Assembly (NCBI GenBank): GCA_964647485.1
Contig: CAZYHV010000002.1
Coordinates: 124,001-188,000 of the forward strand
Origin: FW021-bin31 sp964647485
GTDB taxonomy: Bacteria > Bacteroidota > Bacteroidia > Chitinophagales > Chitinophagaceae
Reading direction: 5' to 3'
DNA length: 64,000 bases
Notes under the pieces: generated by a model
What the model was told of the DNA's origin: nothing
The model's input: only the letters and a program-made list of their open reading frames with translations
The model's database searches: none
Shown: piece after piece, positions 52,890 through 61,334 of the stretch
Layout of the letters: every line of letters starts with the position of its first letter
Numbering within the stretch: the first letter of the stretch is position 1
Program-made: the position numbers and the translations under genes

Positions 52890-53612
52890 TTATTGCTTCT
52901 TCAATTCCTTCTCCAACAGTAATGACTTAGGGAAAAGAATGTTATTTTCCAGATGAATATGCTTATGAAGATCTTTCTCAAAATCCCGTAAAAGGCTCAA
53001 CGTCAAATTATAAGTATTACAACCATCTTCCGGCGTCGTGAAATCGTTACTTAATTTAGCTATTTTCTTAAAAGCCTCTCCCTGTATATCATGTTCATCG
53101 GTCAACATATCTACAGGATCTTCTACCGTTCTTGGAGGATTAAACGCTTCATTATTCTCCTTAGATTGAACCATTTTTTTAATAAAAGGGAACAGCATAA
53201 TTTCCTCTTTTTTCTGATGAGCAGCTATTTCTCCGGCTACTTTTTTAAAAATACTGTTTATTTCTATTAATTCAGAATGATGCGATCCATGCACCCGCAC
53301 AATTTTATCTAAGTAAGGCAAAATAGTTCTTATTTGCTCCTCTGCTTTTTTATGATGTGTTTTGACTATATAATCTACAAGCAAGTCCAAGGGCCAGGAT
53401 TCAAAATCATTTTGTTCTTGTTTTTCTCCCGTTAGAGCTTCCTCAATCTCCTGTATTAATTCTTGTAAATCAAGATGCTGTTCCTGTGCAACTTCTTGAA
53501 TACTACGTCCTCCATTGCAACAGAAATCTATTCTGTGTTGCTCAAATACCTGTGCAGCACGATAATCTTTGGCTACAATTTCTCCTACTGATTGATTTTT
53601 TATTTCTCCCAT
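52890..53612 (-). CDS. ric: iron-sulfur cluster repair di-iron protein RIC (ScdA/YtfE)
   Basis: The 240-residue cytoplasmic protein repairs iron-sulfur clusters damaged by nitric oxide or oxidants. The N-terminal ScdA domain has QSVGEIVAKDYRAAQVFEQH and the FCCNGG motif. The C-terminal hemerythrin-like domain has the expected His and Glu ligands (THHKKAEE, HGSHHSEL, AHQKKEEIMLFPF, DEHDIQGE, HIHLENNILFP). It is monocistronic, with a -7 box upstream and a terminator downstream. I found no clear NsrR, FNR or NorR site. Confidence 0.94.
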   Translation of the reverse strand: MGEIKNQSVGEIVAKDYRAAQVFEQHRIDFCCNGGRSIQEVAQEQHLDLQELIQEIEEALTGEKQEQNDFESWPLDLLVDYIVKTHHKKAEEQIRTILPYLDKIVRVHGSHHSELIEINSIFKKVAGEIAAHQKKEEIMLFPFIKKMVQSKENNEAFNPPRTVEDPVDMLTDEHDIQGEAFKKIAKLSNDFTTPEDGCNTYNLTLSLLRDFEKDLHKHIHLENNILFPKSLLLEKELKKQ

Positions 53613-53637
53613 GATGTAAAAATTTTAAAATTTCTTA

Positions 53638-53645
53638 CAAAACTA
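53638..53645 (-). promoter_or_regulatory. ric promoter -7 box
   Basis: TAGTTTTG on the minus strand fits TAnnTTTG and ends 26 nt before the ric ATG. Confidence 0.45.
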
Positions 53646-53690
53646 CATCTTTTTAACAAAAAAGGACATTTTTATCTTAATAAGATTTTT

Positions 53691-53729
53691 TATAAAAAAA
53701 AGTGTCTTTCGAACGAAAGACACTTTTTA
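53691..53729. terminator. strong terminator after aceF
   Basis: A 10-bp stem (AGTGTCTTTC with GAAAGACACT) with a 4-nt loop is extended by A-T pairs and followed by T runs on both strands. It begins 13 bp after the aceF stop and separates it from the ric promoter. Confidence 0.88.
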
Positions 53730-53741
53730 TTTTCTTCTTCA

Positions 53742-55391
53742 TTATACCAACATGGTTGCCGGGTTTTCAATAAAGCTTTTTAGTGTTTGTAAAAACCGGG
53801 CACCTACGGCGCCATCAGCGACTCTGTGATCGCAACTTAATGTTACTTTCATAATATGAGCAGAGGCAAATTCTCCATTTTTGACAATGGGGGTTTCCTT
53901 TATTCCTCCAATTGCAAGAATTGCCGAATCCGGCGGATTAATAATGGCAGTAAACTCATCGATTCCCATCATTCCCAGATTAGAAACGGAAAAGGTATTT
54001 CCGCTGTACTCATCAGGTTGTAATTTTCCTTCTCCCGCTTTACCATATAACTCTTTCGCTTCTGCTGCAATTTGACTTAAAGATTTCTGATCCGCAAATT
54101 TAATAACCGGAACAATTAATCCTTCATCCATAGCAAAAGCAGATCCTACATGTACATGTTTATAAGTACGGATTACGCCCTCTTCTTCCAACCAACTGCT
54201 ATTCACTTCAGGATGCTTTCGCAAAGCCATTGCAGAGGCTTTTATAATCAAGTCGTTAAAAGAAATTTTCACCGGACTTATTTCATTCATGTCTTTCCGA
54301 ACCGCCATGGCCTTATCCATATTAAGGGCTACGGTGAGATAGAAATGTGGCGCATTAAATTTACTTTCACTTAAACGTCTACCAATGGTCTTTCTCATTT
54401 GTGTAAACGGCTTATCTTCATATCCTTCCTCCCCTGAAGGTGCAAAAGAAGGAGCTTGAGTACTTTTTGAAGCTGCCTTTTTACTTGGTGTATAGCCATC
54501 AATATCACGTTTTATGATTCTTCCTCCATCTCCTGTTCCATTTACATCTTCAAGGTCTATCCCTTTTTCTTCTGCCATTTTTCGTGCCAATGGGGAAGCT
54601 TTTATACGACCTTCCTTAGTTTTAGAGTTCTTCTTCTCTGATTTCTGATCTGTAGAAGATGCTTTTCCCGAAGATTTCTCTTTCTTTTCAGACTGTGTTT
54701 TTTCTTGCTTTTTGGAGGAAGTCTCTTCTTTTCCCTTTTCGGCATCCAAAATAGGCTGAATGTCCGTTCCTTCTTTTCCTACAATAGCAATAACGTCATT
54801 TACTTTTGCGGCTTGACCTTCCGGAACACCAACATAAAGAAGGGTACCATCTACATATCCAATCACCTCCATCGTAGCTTTATCTGTTTCTACTTCTGCC
54901 AATACATCATCTGCATCAACCTTGTCACCTTCTTTTTTACTCCAAGTAACGATCTTTCCCTCCTTCATGGTATCACTCAAGAGAGGCATACGTATAGCGG
55001 TGGCATTTTTTTCTGCTTCTTCCAAAGCCTTTGGGTCTACTTCTTCTTTGGTAGAAGAGTCCTCTTTAGATTCTTCCTTATCATTCGAGGAATCATCTCC
55101 TTCTGTTTGCTGATCAGCTGTTTCTTCCTTCAATAAATCTTCATAAGACTCCCCTTCTTCGCCTACAATAGCGATGACTTCATTTACCTTGGCCGCCTCT
55201 CCTTTTTTAGGTCCAATATATAACACGGTACCATCAACATAAGGAATGACTTCCATTGTAGCCTTATCCGTTTCTACTTCAGCAATAGCCTCGTCTGAAG
55301 AGATCTCGTCACCAACTTCTACATTCCAGTCTGCAATAACGCCTTCTTTCATTGTATCACTTAAAAGAGGCATGCGAATAACTTCTGCCAT
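53742..55391 (-). CDS. aceF: pyruvate dehydrogenase complex E2, dihydrolipoamide acetyltransferase
   Basis: E2 transfers the acetyl group from E1-bound lipoyl to CoA and forms the complex core. The 549-residue protein has two nearly identical lipoyl domains (residues about 1-80 and 132-212, each with ETDKATMEV, where the Lys is lipoylated), acidic and Lys/Ser-rich linkers, a peripheral-subunit-binding domain (ASPLARKMAEEKGIDL, GDGGRIIKRDI), and the catalytic domain ending with the active-site motif SCDHRVADGAVGARF. Acetyl is the likely substrate, but sequence alone does not fix it. E1 and E3 genes are not adjacent. Confidence 0.93.
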   Translation of the reverse strand: MAEVIRMPLLSDTMKEGVIADWNVEVGDEISSDEAIAEVETDKATMEVIPYVDGTVLYIGPKKGEAAKVNEVIAIVGEEGESYEDLLKEETADQQTEGDDSSNDKEESKEDSSTKEEVDPKALEEAEKNATAIRMPLLSDTMKEGKIVTWSKKEGDKVDADDVLAEVETDKATMEVIGYVDGTLLYVGVPEGQAAKVNDVIAIVGKEGTDIQPILDAEKGKEETSSKKQEKTQSEKKEKSSGKASSTDQKSEKKNSKTKEGRIKASPLARKMAEEKGIDLEDVNGTGDGGRIIKRDIDGYTPSKKAASKSTQAPSFAPSGEEGYEDKPFTQMRKTIGRRLSESKFNAPHFYLTVALNMDKAMAVRKDMNEISPVKISFNDLIIKASAMALRKHPEVNSSWLEEEGVIRTYKHVHVGSAFAMDEGLIVPVIKFADQKSLSQIAAEAKELYGKAGEGKLQPDEYSGNTFSVSNLGMMGIDEFTAIINPPDSAILAIGGIKETPIVKNGEFASAHIMKVTLSCDHRVADGAVGARFLQTLKSFIENPATMLV

Positions 55392-55490
55392 AAAATATTA
55401 CTTTGTAATGGGTATCAAATTTTTTTCAAAATTAATAAAAAACTTCCTAAAAATCCCCTCTTAAACAGGAACTATTATTCTTTTTCTATC

Positions 55491-57398
55491 TTACCCCAAA
55501 TCTAAATTTAATCTATCCTTTAATTCCTTGACCAAAGGATACTTCTTTATCATGTTATCTAATTGTTGTCTCTTTGTCAAAACAGGTTCTTGATCCTCTG
55601 TTTCTCTAAGTGAATCATCTACCATAGTGGAAACCTGAATAGCGTAATTGTGGAATCTTTTTTTTAACTTCTCTGCAAAGGGAATTTTTTGATCATCTAT
55701 AAAGGATCGTTGTACTTGATTCCGACAAATAATTTCTACACTTTGATCGTCCAGAATCCGTATATCTGCTAATCCCAAAAGATTTGCAGCTTGTCTCTTA
55801 TCCAATTTTTTCAATTCTTCAATATGCTGATTCCATATCTGCAGCATCACTTCTTTTTCCAGCGGACTTTTCACCGCCTTTTCCATCCCTTTCTTATCTT
55901 CTTTCTCCTCTGTAACTTTTTTCCTAATCTTATTCAAATCCAACGAATTCCCCGAGTCAAAAAGACTTTCCTTTTCATTTCCACTATGATAAGAATTGGA
56001 TTCCGGCTCACTAGCTTTCGACTTCTCGGTTGTGTAACTTTCTACAACCTTCTCCTTCTTCCTTGGTTCCTTATCCCCTATTTCTTCCTTCCTATTTCCT
56101 ATTTCTTTTTGATTTTTCCTTGTATCTTTCGCTTTATTCTCCGTTTTTTGTTTACTTCCATCGGCATCTTTTTCCCTATTCTTCTTCTCCGCTTCTTTTA
56201 TTCCTTTCGAAAATCCGGTAGTAAGTGGTACTGTTTTTTCAGCTCGTTCCGTTACTTTTTTTTTTGAAACCGCTCCTGTCTTTTCATTATTGATTAAAGA
56301 TACCGCTTGCTGCAAATAACTCAATCTAATTAAACTCATTTCAATACTCAAGCGTTTATTGCGCGCTTGTTTATAATGAATTCCCGTTTCATTCAATATA
56401 TTCAGGGCAGAAACCAAAAATCCGGTATCCAGTTTTCCGGCTTGTTCTTCATAACGCGCTTTCAGATTATCAGTAACCTCCATTAAATGAACAGCACGCT
56501 TATCTTTGCTTACTAATAAATCTCTCAAAAATTCAGAATAGCCATCCAGAAAATCATCTCCTTCAAACCCCTTCTGTAATATTTCATCATAAATTAACAA
56601 TGCCTTCCCTGCATCTTGACTCATAACCGCATCATTAACCTGAAAGAAATATTCATAATCCAATATATTAAGATGTTCCAAGGTATTTTTATAAGTCAAT
56701 TTACCTCCGGTAAAACTAATAATTTTATCCAGAATACTCAAGGCATCTCGCATACATCCTTCACTTTTTTGAGCAATAAGATGCAAGGCATCACTTTCAC
56801 ATGTTACGTTTTCTTTTTCACAAATATCCTTCAGATGACCGACGGTTTCTGAAGTAGGCATTCGTTTAAAATCAAACACCTGACACCGACTAAGAATGGT
56901 AGGAAGAATTTTATGTTTCTCCGTTGTCGCCAGAATAAAAATAGCATGTGCAGGAGGTTCTTCCAAAGTTTTCAAAAAAGCATTGAAAGCTGATGCACTC
57001 AGCATATGTACCTCATCTATAATATACACTTTATATCGGGTACCCTGAGGTGCAAAACGAACATGTTCATTGAGTTCACGAATATTATCTACCGAATTAT
57101 TCGATGCTGCATCCAATTCATGAATGCTCATAGATTGTCCCTCCTGAAAAGTTGTGCATGCTGTACACGTTCCACAAGCTTCTCCATCTTCCGTAGGATG
57201 CTCACAATTAATAGTCTTGGCTAAGATTCGAGCACAAGTCGTCTTCCCCACTCCACGCGGACCACAAAACAAAAAGGCATGAGCCAACTGTTCATTTCGA
57301 ATAGCATTCTTTAACGTAGTAGTAATATGCTTTTGTCCAACTACCGTATCAAAATTCTGAGGTCTATACTTTCTGGCAGAAACTACGAAATTTTCCAT
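55491..57398 (-). CDS. dnaX: DNA polymerase III subunit gamma/tau
   Basis: DnaX is the ATPase of the replication clamp loader. The 635-residue protein has Walker A GPRGVGKTTCARIL, a Cys-rich zinc site (CEHPTEDGEACGTCTAC), the DEVH Walker B (IIDEVHMLS), and the sensor SRC motif (LSRCQVFDFKR). Domain III reaches about residue 365, then come a Lys/Glu-rich linker (about 375-515) and a tau-type C-terminal domain. A run of ten A in the coding strand (56256-56265) falls at residues 378-381, at the border between the core and the linker. Slippage there would stop translation within a few codons, giving a gamma-like product. Confidence 0.95.
   Translation of the reverse strand: MENFVVSARKYRPQNFDTVVGQKHITTTLKNAIRNEQLAHAFLFCGPRGVGKTTCARILAKTINCEHPTEDGEACGTCTACTTFQEGQSMSIHELDAASNNSVDNIRELNEHVRFAPQGTRYKVYIIDEVHMLSASAFNAFLKTLEEPPAHAIFILATTEKHKILPTILSRCQVFDFKRMPTSETVGHLKDICEKENVTCESDALHLIAQKSEGCMRDALSILDKIISFTGGKLTYKNTLEHLNILDYEYFFQVNDAVMSQDAGKALLIYDEILQKGFEGDDFLDGYSEFLRDLLVSKDKRAVHLMEVTDNLKARYEEQAGKLDTGFLVSALNILNETGIHYKQARNKRLSIEMSLIRLSYLQQAVSLINNEKTGAVSKKKVTERAEKTVPLTTGFSKGIKEAEKKNREKDADGSKQKTENKAKDTRKNQKEIGNRKEEIGDKEPRKKEKVVESYTTEKSKASEPESNSYHSGNEKESLFDSGNSLDLNKIRKKVTEEKEDKKGMEKAVKSPLEKEVMLQIWNQHIEELKKLDKRQAANLLGLADIRILDDQSVEIICRNQVQRSFIDDQKIPFAEKLKKRFHNYAIQVSTMVDDSLRETEDQEPVLTKRQQLDNMIKKYPLVKELKDRLNLDLG
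56256..56265 (-). promoter_or_regulatory. A10 slippery run inside dnaX
   Basis: The coding strand reads TCA AAA AAA AAA GTA. Loss of one A gives TAA directly after Lys381. Gain of one A (or a -1 ribosomal shift) gives TGA after five extra codons, about 386 residues in all. The position matches programmed gamma formation in other dnaX genes; function here is inferred. Confidence 0.5.
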
Positions 57399-57611
57399 AT
57401 CGCTGCTAAGGTAACAAAAAACCCATTACTTTTCACTCCACTCCTTCTTTTTCACGTTCCTACAAAACAAGATTTTTTAACAAAAAAATAATTCCATATT
57501 AAAACCTAAAATTAGCGTAAAATCAAGGATCTTGACGATTTATTATTTTAATTTTTTAAGCCCTTTTATTAGATTTTTTTCGATAAAAAGAAATAAAAAA
57601 AGTTTTTTTTC

Positions 57612-57730
57612 TACTTTTGTCTGGTCATTTTGATTTTCATCAAAAACTTTTTCATCATTTATTCTTCTTATTCTACACGATTTGTTCTGATTTTTCCTTT
57701 TAAGAAAGAAAAAATCAGGATCTATCGTGT
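57612..57730 (+). promoter_or_regulatory. promoter and long hairpin before the amino-acid permease gene
   Basis: In the 361-bp gap between divergent dnaX and the permease gene, TACTTTTG (57612-57619) fits TAnnTTTG. A two-part dyad follows in the leader: inner CTGATTTTT (57687-57695) with AAAAATCAG (57710-57718), outer ACACGAT (57675-57681) with ATCGTGT (57724-57730), joined by a symmetric 5+5 internal loop. The dyad ends 29 nt before the start codon. The dnaX side shows only a weak TACCTTAG-like element. Confidence 0.45.
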
Positions 57731-57759
57731 CTTTTTTTGAAACGAGATATTATTTATTT

Positions 57760-59451
57760 ATGGCAAAAGCTACACAAAATCCTGAGGGCAAACTCAAACG
57801 AGAAATAGGAATTATCGGTATCTTGTTTGCCGCCGTTGGTTCCATCATTGGTTCCGGGTGGCTCTTCGGGGCATTATATACAGCAGAAGGCGCCGGACCG
57901 GCTTCTATCATATCTTGGGCACTTGGAGCTATATTAATGATGTTTATAGCCTTGGTGTATGCCGAGTTAGGCACTATGTTTCCAATGTCGGGAGGAGTTG
58001 TTCGTTATCCTCATTTTGCATTCGGTTCTTTTGCCAGTTATTCCATTGGATGGATTACTTGGTTTGCAGCCGCGGCCACTACCTCCATTGAAGTGCTTGC
58101 AGCGATGCAATATGCCACCAATTATCTTCCATGGATGCAACATATTAGCTCAGATGGAGTGGCGGTACTCACCACTGCAGGATATTTTGTAGCAATCGGC
58201 ATGCTGGCTTTATTCAGTCTTATTAATTTCATTGGTATTCGCTGGTTTGAAAAGCTCAACAATATTTTAGTCTGGTGGAAATTAGGCATTGTTGCCTTAA
58301 TCATCATCGCCTTCCTAGCCGTTTCTTTTGAAGGTTCTAACTTTACAGATGATGCAGCCGGAGGTTTTTTCCCTTTCGGATTGGAAGGCGTCTTTACTGC
58401 TATTTCTACAGCCGGTGTGTGTTTTTCCTTCCTCGGATTCAGACAAGGGGTAGAATTAGCCGGAGAAACAAAAAATCCATCTAAAAATGTACCTATTGCT
58501 GTCATTGGCTCTATCTTAATTACCTTAGTTTTATATATTCTCTTACAAGTAGCATTTATTGGAGCTTTACCGGAAGGTTCTTTAATCGAAGGTTGGCGTA
58601 ATATTGGAAAGCATTTCGCCTCCGGTATGAGTGATGTCGTTGCTGCTTTTGGTCCTCTGGCAGCCATTGCCGGGATTATGGGACTCTCCTGGATTGTGAT
58701 ATTATTATATATTGATGCTTTTATCTCTCCGGCAGACACCGGTTTAATTTATACCACTGTTACTTCGCGTTTATCCTATGCAATGGGACTTAATGGGAAT
58801 GCACCAAAATCATTATCTAAAACAAATAAAAAAGGAGTTCCCTGGGTGAGTGTACTCCTCACCTTTATTTCTGGAACTGCTTTCTTTTTCATCTTTCCCG
58901 GATGGGAAAAGATTGTTGGGTTTGTTACCGCAGGTACTGTTTTATCTTTTGGCTCAGGACCTGTAGCCTTATTGGCCATGAGAAAGCAAATTCCTCAAGC
59001 AAAACGCCCTTTTAAACTACCCGCCGCCACTCTGATATGCTATCTGGCTTTTCTTGCCGCCAATTTAATTGTTTACTGGTCAGGCTGGGCGGATATGTGG
59101 AAACTAATGGTCGCCATCATCATTGGATATGTCGTTTTGATTATCAATGAAATCGCTAATCACAAAGTTACCCCTAAATTAGAGATACGCTCCGGATTAT
59201 GGATTTTTGTCTGGTTGGCGGGATTGACCCTGATCAGTTATTTAGGCACCTATCCGGTTCTTTCAAAAAAAGCGGGAAACATTGGAGTATTAAGCGTCGG
59301 ATGGAGCGTTGTTGCCATTGCACTCTTTACTGCATTTATTACCTGGCTGGCAGTCAAATCCAGGCTACCGCAAGACAAAACCAAAATGAATGTAGAGGAA
59401 GGAGTCAGCGAAATGACCCAAGCAAAAGGGGATTCTAAAGTAGATAAATAA
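57760..59451 (+). CDS. APC-superfamily amino-acid permease
   Basis: The 563-residue inner-membrane protein has about twelve to fourteen membrane segments and the APC signature in TM1 (GILFAAVGSIIGSGWLFG), plus conserved elements such as AELGTMFPMSGGVVRY and FGFRQGVELAGETKNP-type sequence (GFRQGVELAGETKNPSKNVP). It probably imports amino acids or polyamines with protons; the substrate is unknown. An in-frame GTG at 57727 lies inside the upstream dyad, so ATG 57760 (MAKATQNPEGK) is preferred. Its stop is 12 bp from the stop of the convergent gene. Confidence 0.92.
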   Translation: MAKATQNPEGKLKREIGIIGILFAAVGSIIGSGWLFGALYTAEGAGPASIISWALGAILMMFIALVYAELGTMFPMSGGVVRYPHFAFGSFASYSIGWITWFAAAATTSIEVLAAMQYATNYLPWMQHISSDGVAVLTTAGYFVAIGMLALFSLINFIGIRWFEKLNNILVWWKLGIVALIIIAFLAVSFEGSNFTDDAAGGFFPFGLEGVFTAISTAGVCFSFLGFRQGVELAGETKNPSKNVPIAVIGSILITLVLYILLQVAFIGALPEGSLIEGWRNIGKHFASGMSDVVAAFGPLAAIAGIMGLSWIVILLYIDAFISPADTGLIYTTVTSRLSYAMGLNGNAPKSLSKTNKKGVPWVSVLLTFISGTAFFFIFPGWEKIVGFVTAGTVLSFGSGPVALLAMRKQIPQAKRPFKLPAATLICYLAFLAANLIVYWSGWADMWKLMVAIIIGYVVLIINEIANHKVTPKLEIRSGLWIFVWLAGLTLISYLGTYPVLSKKAGNIGVLSVGWSVVAIALFTAFITWLAVKSRLPQDKTKMNVEEGVSEMTQAKGDSKVDK

Positions 59452-59463
59452 AACTGAGTAATA

Positions 59464-60633
59464 TCATCCTACCTTTGGATGTCTCTTAAATTCTTTTTCT
59501 CTGTCAAAAAGATATCTATAGGTCGTTAGGGTTCTACTTCTGTTTGTTCCTAACGACTCGGCTACATTTACCATAGTCGGGTTAAAATCTCCAATCCACT
59601 CCATTTCAAACTCTTCATACATCATATTTTTTTGAAGAACACGAGCCCCCTCCACAATTATATAAGCATCTGCCCCCGTTTTCTGAAATTCGGGAATCAC
59701 TCCAAAAACGATACCTACAAAACGTTTGTTTTTTTTCGTTTTCTTATACCAGAGGAATTTCAATTTCTCCCATCCTCCAAATTTACCATTTAAATATTTA
59801 AACCATTGATTCAGATCAGGTAAATTAATCCATAATCCAATCGGTTCCTCACGATGATAAATAAACCAGATAATTCGTTCATCTATTACCGGTTTCATCG
59901 TTTTAAACATCATTTTTGCTTGCCTCAGATCCATTGTTTTGTTTCCCCCATGACCTGCCCAGGCTTTATTATATACCGAACAAAAATCCGCCGCATATTT
60001 ATCCAGATTTTTCTTCTGTACATGTTCACAGCGAACATTCGGATCTTCTGCAAATCTATTATGTCGATCATAGATTTTCTGTTGTAACCGATCTTTAACA
60101 TACAAAGAGTAACACCATTGATTGAAAAATACCCGAAATCCATAATTTTCAAAAAGTTTTTGATAATAAGCCGGATTATAATTCATTCCATAAAGAGGCT
60201 CATGAAAGCCTTCTACTAACAAGCCCCACCACCGATCTCTTTCTCCAAAGTTTATAGGTCCATCCATGGCTTCCATTCCTCTTTCCTGTAGCCAGTTTTT
60301 ACAATGATCAAACATGTAGTTTGCTGCTTTCTGGTTATCAATACATTCAAAAAAACCAACTCCTCCGGTAGGTTGTTTATCTCCCGGATTCCGATACTTT
60401 TTATTCACAAAGGCGGCTATTCTACCAATATCTTTCCCCTTTTCATCTACTAAAATCCATGGTTGACACTCATTCCCTTTTCTTTTAAAAAGCTTATTCT
60501 TTTCAGGATCAAAAACCTCCTTTATATCTTTGTCCAGAGGACGGATCCAATCCGGATTATCTTTGTTAATAAAAGCAGTGACTTCTATAAATCGTCTGAC
60601 CGTAGCAGGAGTTTCCACAGGAACAAGCTTCAT
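59464..60633 (-). CDS. GNAT-fold acetyltransferase-like protein of unknown substrate
   Basis: The 389-residue cytoplasmic protein belongs to a GNAT-like family seen in Bacteroidota. The N-terminal half has WILVDEKGKDIGRIAAFVN, TGGVGFFECIDNQKAANYMF, and the striking GPINFGERDRWWGLLVEGF; the C-terminal half has VGIVFGVIPEFQKTGADAY, where the acetyl-CoA loop would lie. Related proteins are annotated as N-acetyltransferases, but the substrate is unknown. It is divergent from a second GNAT gene. Confidence 0.8.
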   Translation of the reverse strand: MKLVPVETPATVRRFIEVTAFINKDNPDWIRPLDKDIKEVFDPEKNKLFKRKGNECQPWILVDEKGKDIGRIAAFVNKKYRNPGDKQPTGGVGFFECIDNQKAANYMFDHCKNWLQERGMEAMDGPINFGERDRWWGLLVEGFHEPLYGMNYNPAYYQKLFENYGFRVFFNQWCYSLYVKDRLQQKIYDRHNRFAEDPNVRCEHVQKKNLDKYAADFCSVYNKAWAGHGGNKTMDLRQAKMMFKTMKPVIDERIIWFIYHREEPIGLWINLPDLNQWFKYLNGKFGGWEKLKFLWYKKTKKNKRFVGIVFGVIPEFQKTGADAYIIVEGARVLQKNMMYEEFEMEWIGDFNPTMVNVAESLGTNRSRTLTTYRYLFDREKEFKRHPKVG

Positions 60634-60672
60634 AAAATTTTGATGTTTTCTTCAGAAAAGTTAAGAAATAAA

Positions 60673-60680
60673 TACTTTTG
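60673..60680 (+). promoter_or_regulatory. promoter -7 box of the small GNAT gene
   Basis: TACTTTTG fits TAnnTTTG and ends 70 nt before ATG 60750. No TTTG at the usual -33 distance. Confidence 0.4.
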
Positions 60681-60749
60681 CGAAGATAATTCTTTCAAAC
60701 GAAATCAAAACTAATTCTCCTCCCTTTAGTGGGGAAATATTCTTTTATT

Positions 60750-61235
60750 ATGCCGAAAATCATTAATGCCACTCCGGAAGATATTCCTCAAATACATCAG
60801 CTGGCTTATAAAATATGGCCCTCTGCTTTTGAGAATATTTTGCAACCAAAACAAATAAATTATATGCTCGAATGGATGTATAGTCCGAATTCTTTGACTC
60901 AACAAATGAAAGAAAACCACCACTTTTTATTATTAGAAAAAAAACAAAGCTACATTGGTTATTGCTCCTACCACCAAAATCAGGAGACCACCTTTCTTCA
61001 AAAGATCTATATCCTTCCGAAAGAACAAGGAAAGGGATATGGTAAAAAAATGCTAACAAAGGTGATCTCTAAAGCTAAGCTTTCCCACTCCAAAAGTCTT
61101 CGATTAAATGTAAACCGATATAATAATGCTGTAAAGTTCTACCAAAATATGGGATTCCAAATACTTTATCAGGAAGATAATCCAATCGGAAATGGCTTTT
61201 ATATGAATGATTTTGTTATGGAACTTTCTTTATAA
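60750..61235 (+). CDS. GNAT family N-acetyltransferase
   Basis: The 161-residue protein is a compact GNAT enzyme. It has the N-terminal TPEDIPQIHQLAYKIW, the core strand YIGYCSYHQN, the acetyl-CoA loop LPKEQGKGYGKKML, and the C-terminal NRYNNAVKFYQNMGFQIL. The layout resembles RimI-like or small-molecule acetylases; the substrate cannot be read. An in-frame GTG at 60729 exists, but ATG 60750 is the better start. Confidence 0.9.
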   Translation: MPKIINATPEDIPQIHQLAYKIWPSAFENILQPKQINYMLEWMYSPNSLTQQMKENHHFLLLEKKQSYIGYCSYHQNQETTFLQKIYILPKEQGKGYGKKMLTKVISKAKLSHSKSLRLNVNRYNNAVKFYQNMGFQILYQEDNPIGNGFYMNDFVMELSL

Positions 61236-61301
61236 AGTTATGTCATCCAAATCCATCTCTTTTTCATGAAGATATGATATGCCTTAAAAATTTTTTTTCT
61301 T

Positions 61302-61309
61302 TATCTTTG
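61302..61309 (+). promoter_or_regulatory. promoter -7 box of the OmpA-family gene
   Basis: TATCTTTG fits TAnnTTTG and ends 26 nt before the ATG at 61335. Confidence 0.5.
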
Positions 61310-61334
61310 TATGGCATTTTAATCCAATTTCATC

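Noticed and set aside
54705..55136. Plus-strand ORF of 143 codons opposite aceF
   Set aside because: Antisense of the lipoyl domains and linker; hydrophobic bias comes from the complementary Lys/Glu codons.
55791..56267. Phe/Leu/Ser-rich plus-strand ORF that looks like a membrane protein
   Set aside because: It is the antisense of the Lys/Glu-rich linker of dnaX, which produces artificial hydrophobic runs.
58122..58739. 205-codon minus-strand ORF inside the permease gene
   Set aside because: Antisense of membrane segments; no start context and no recognisable domain.
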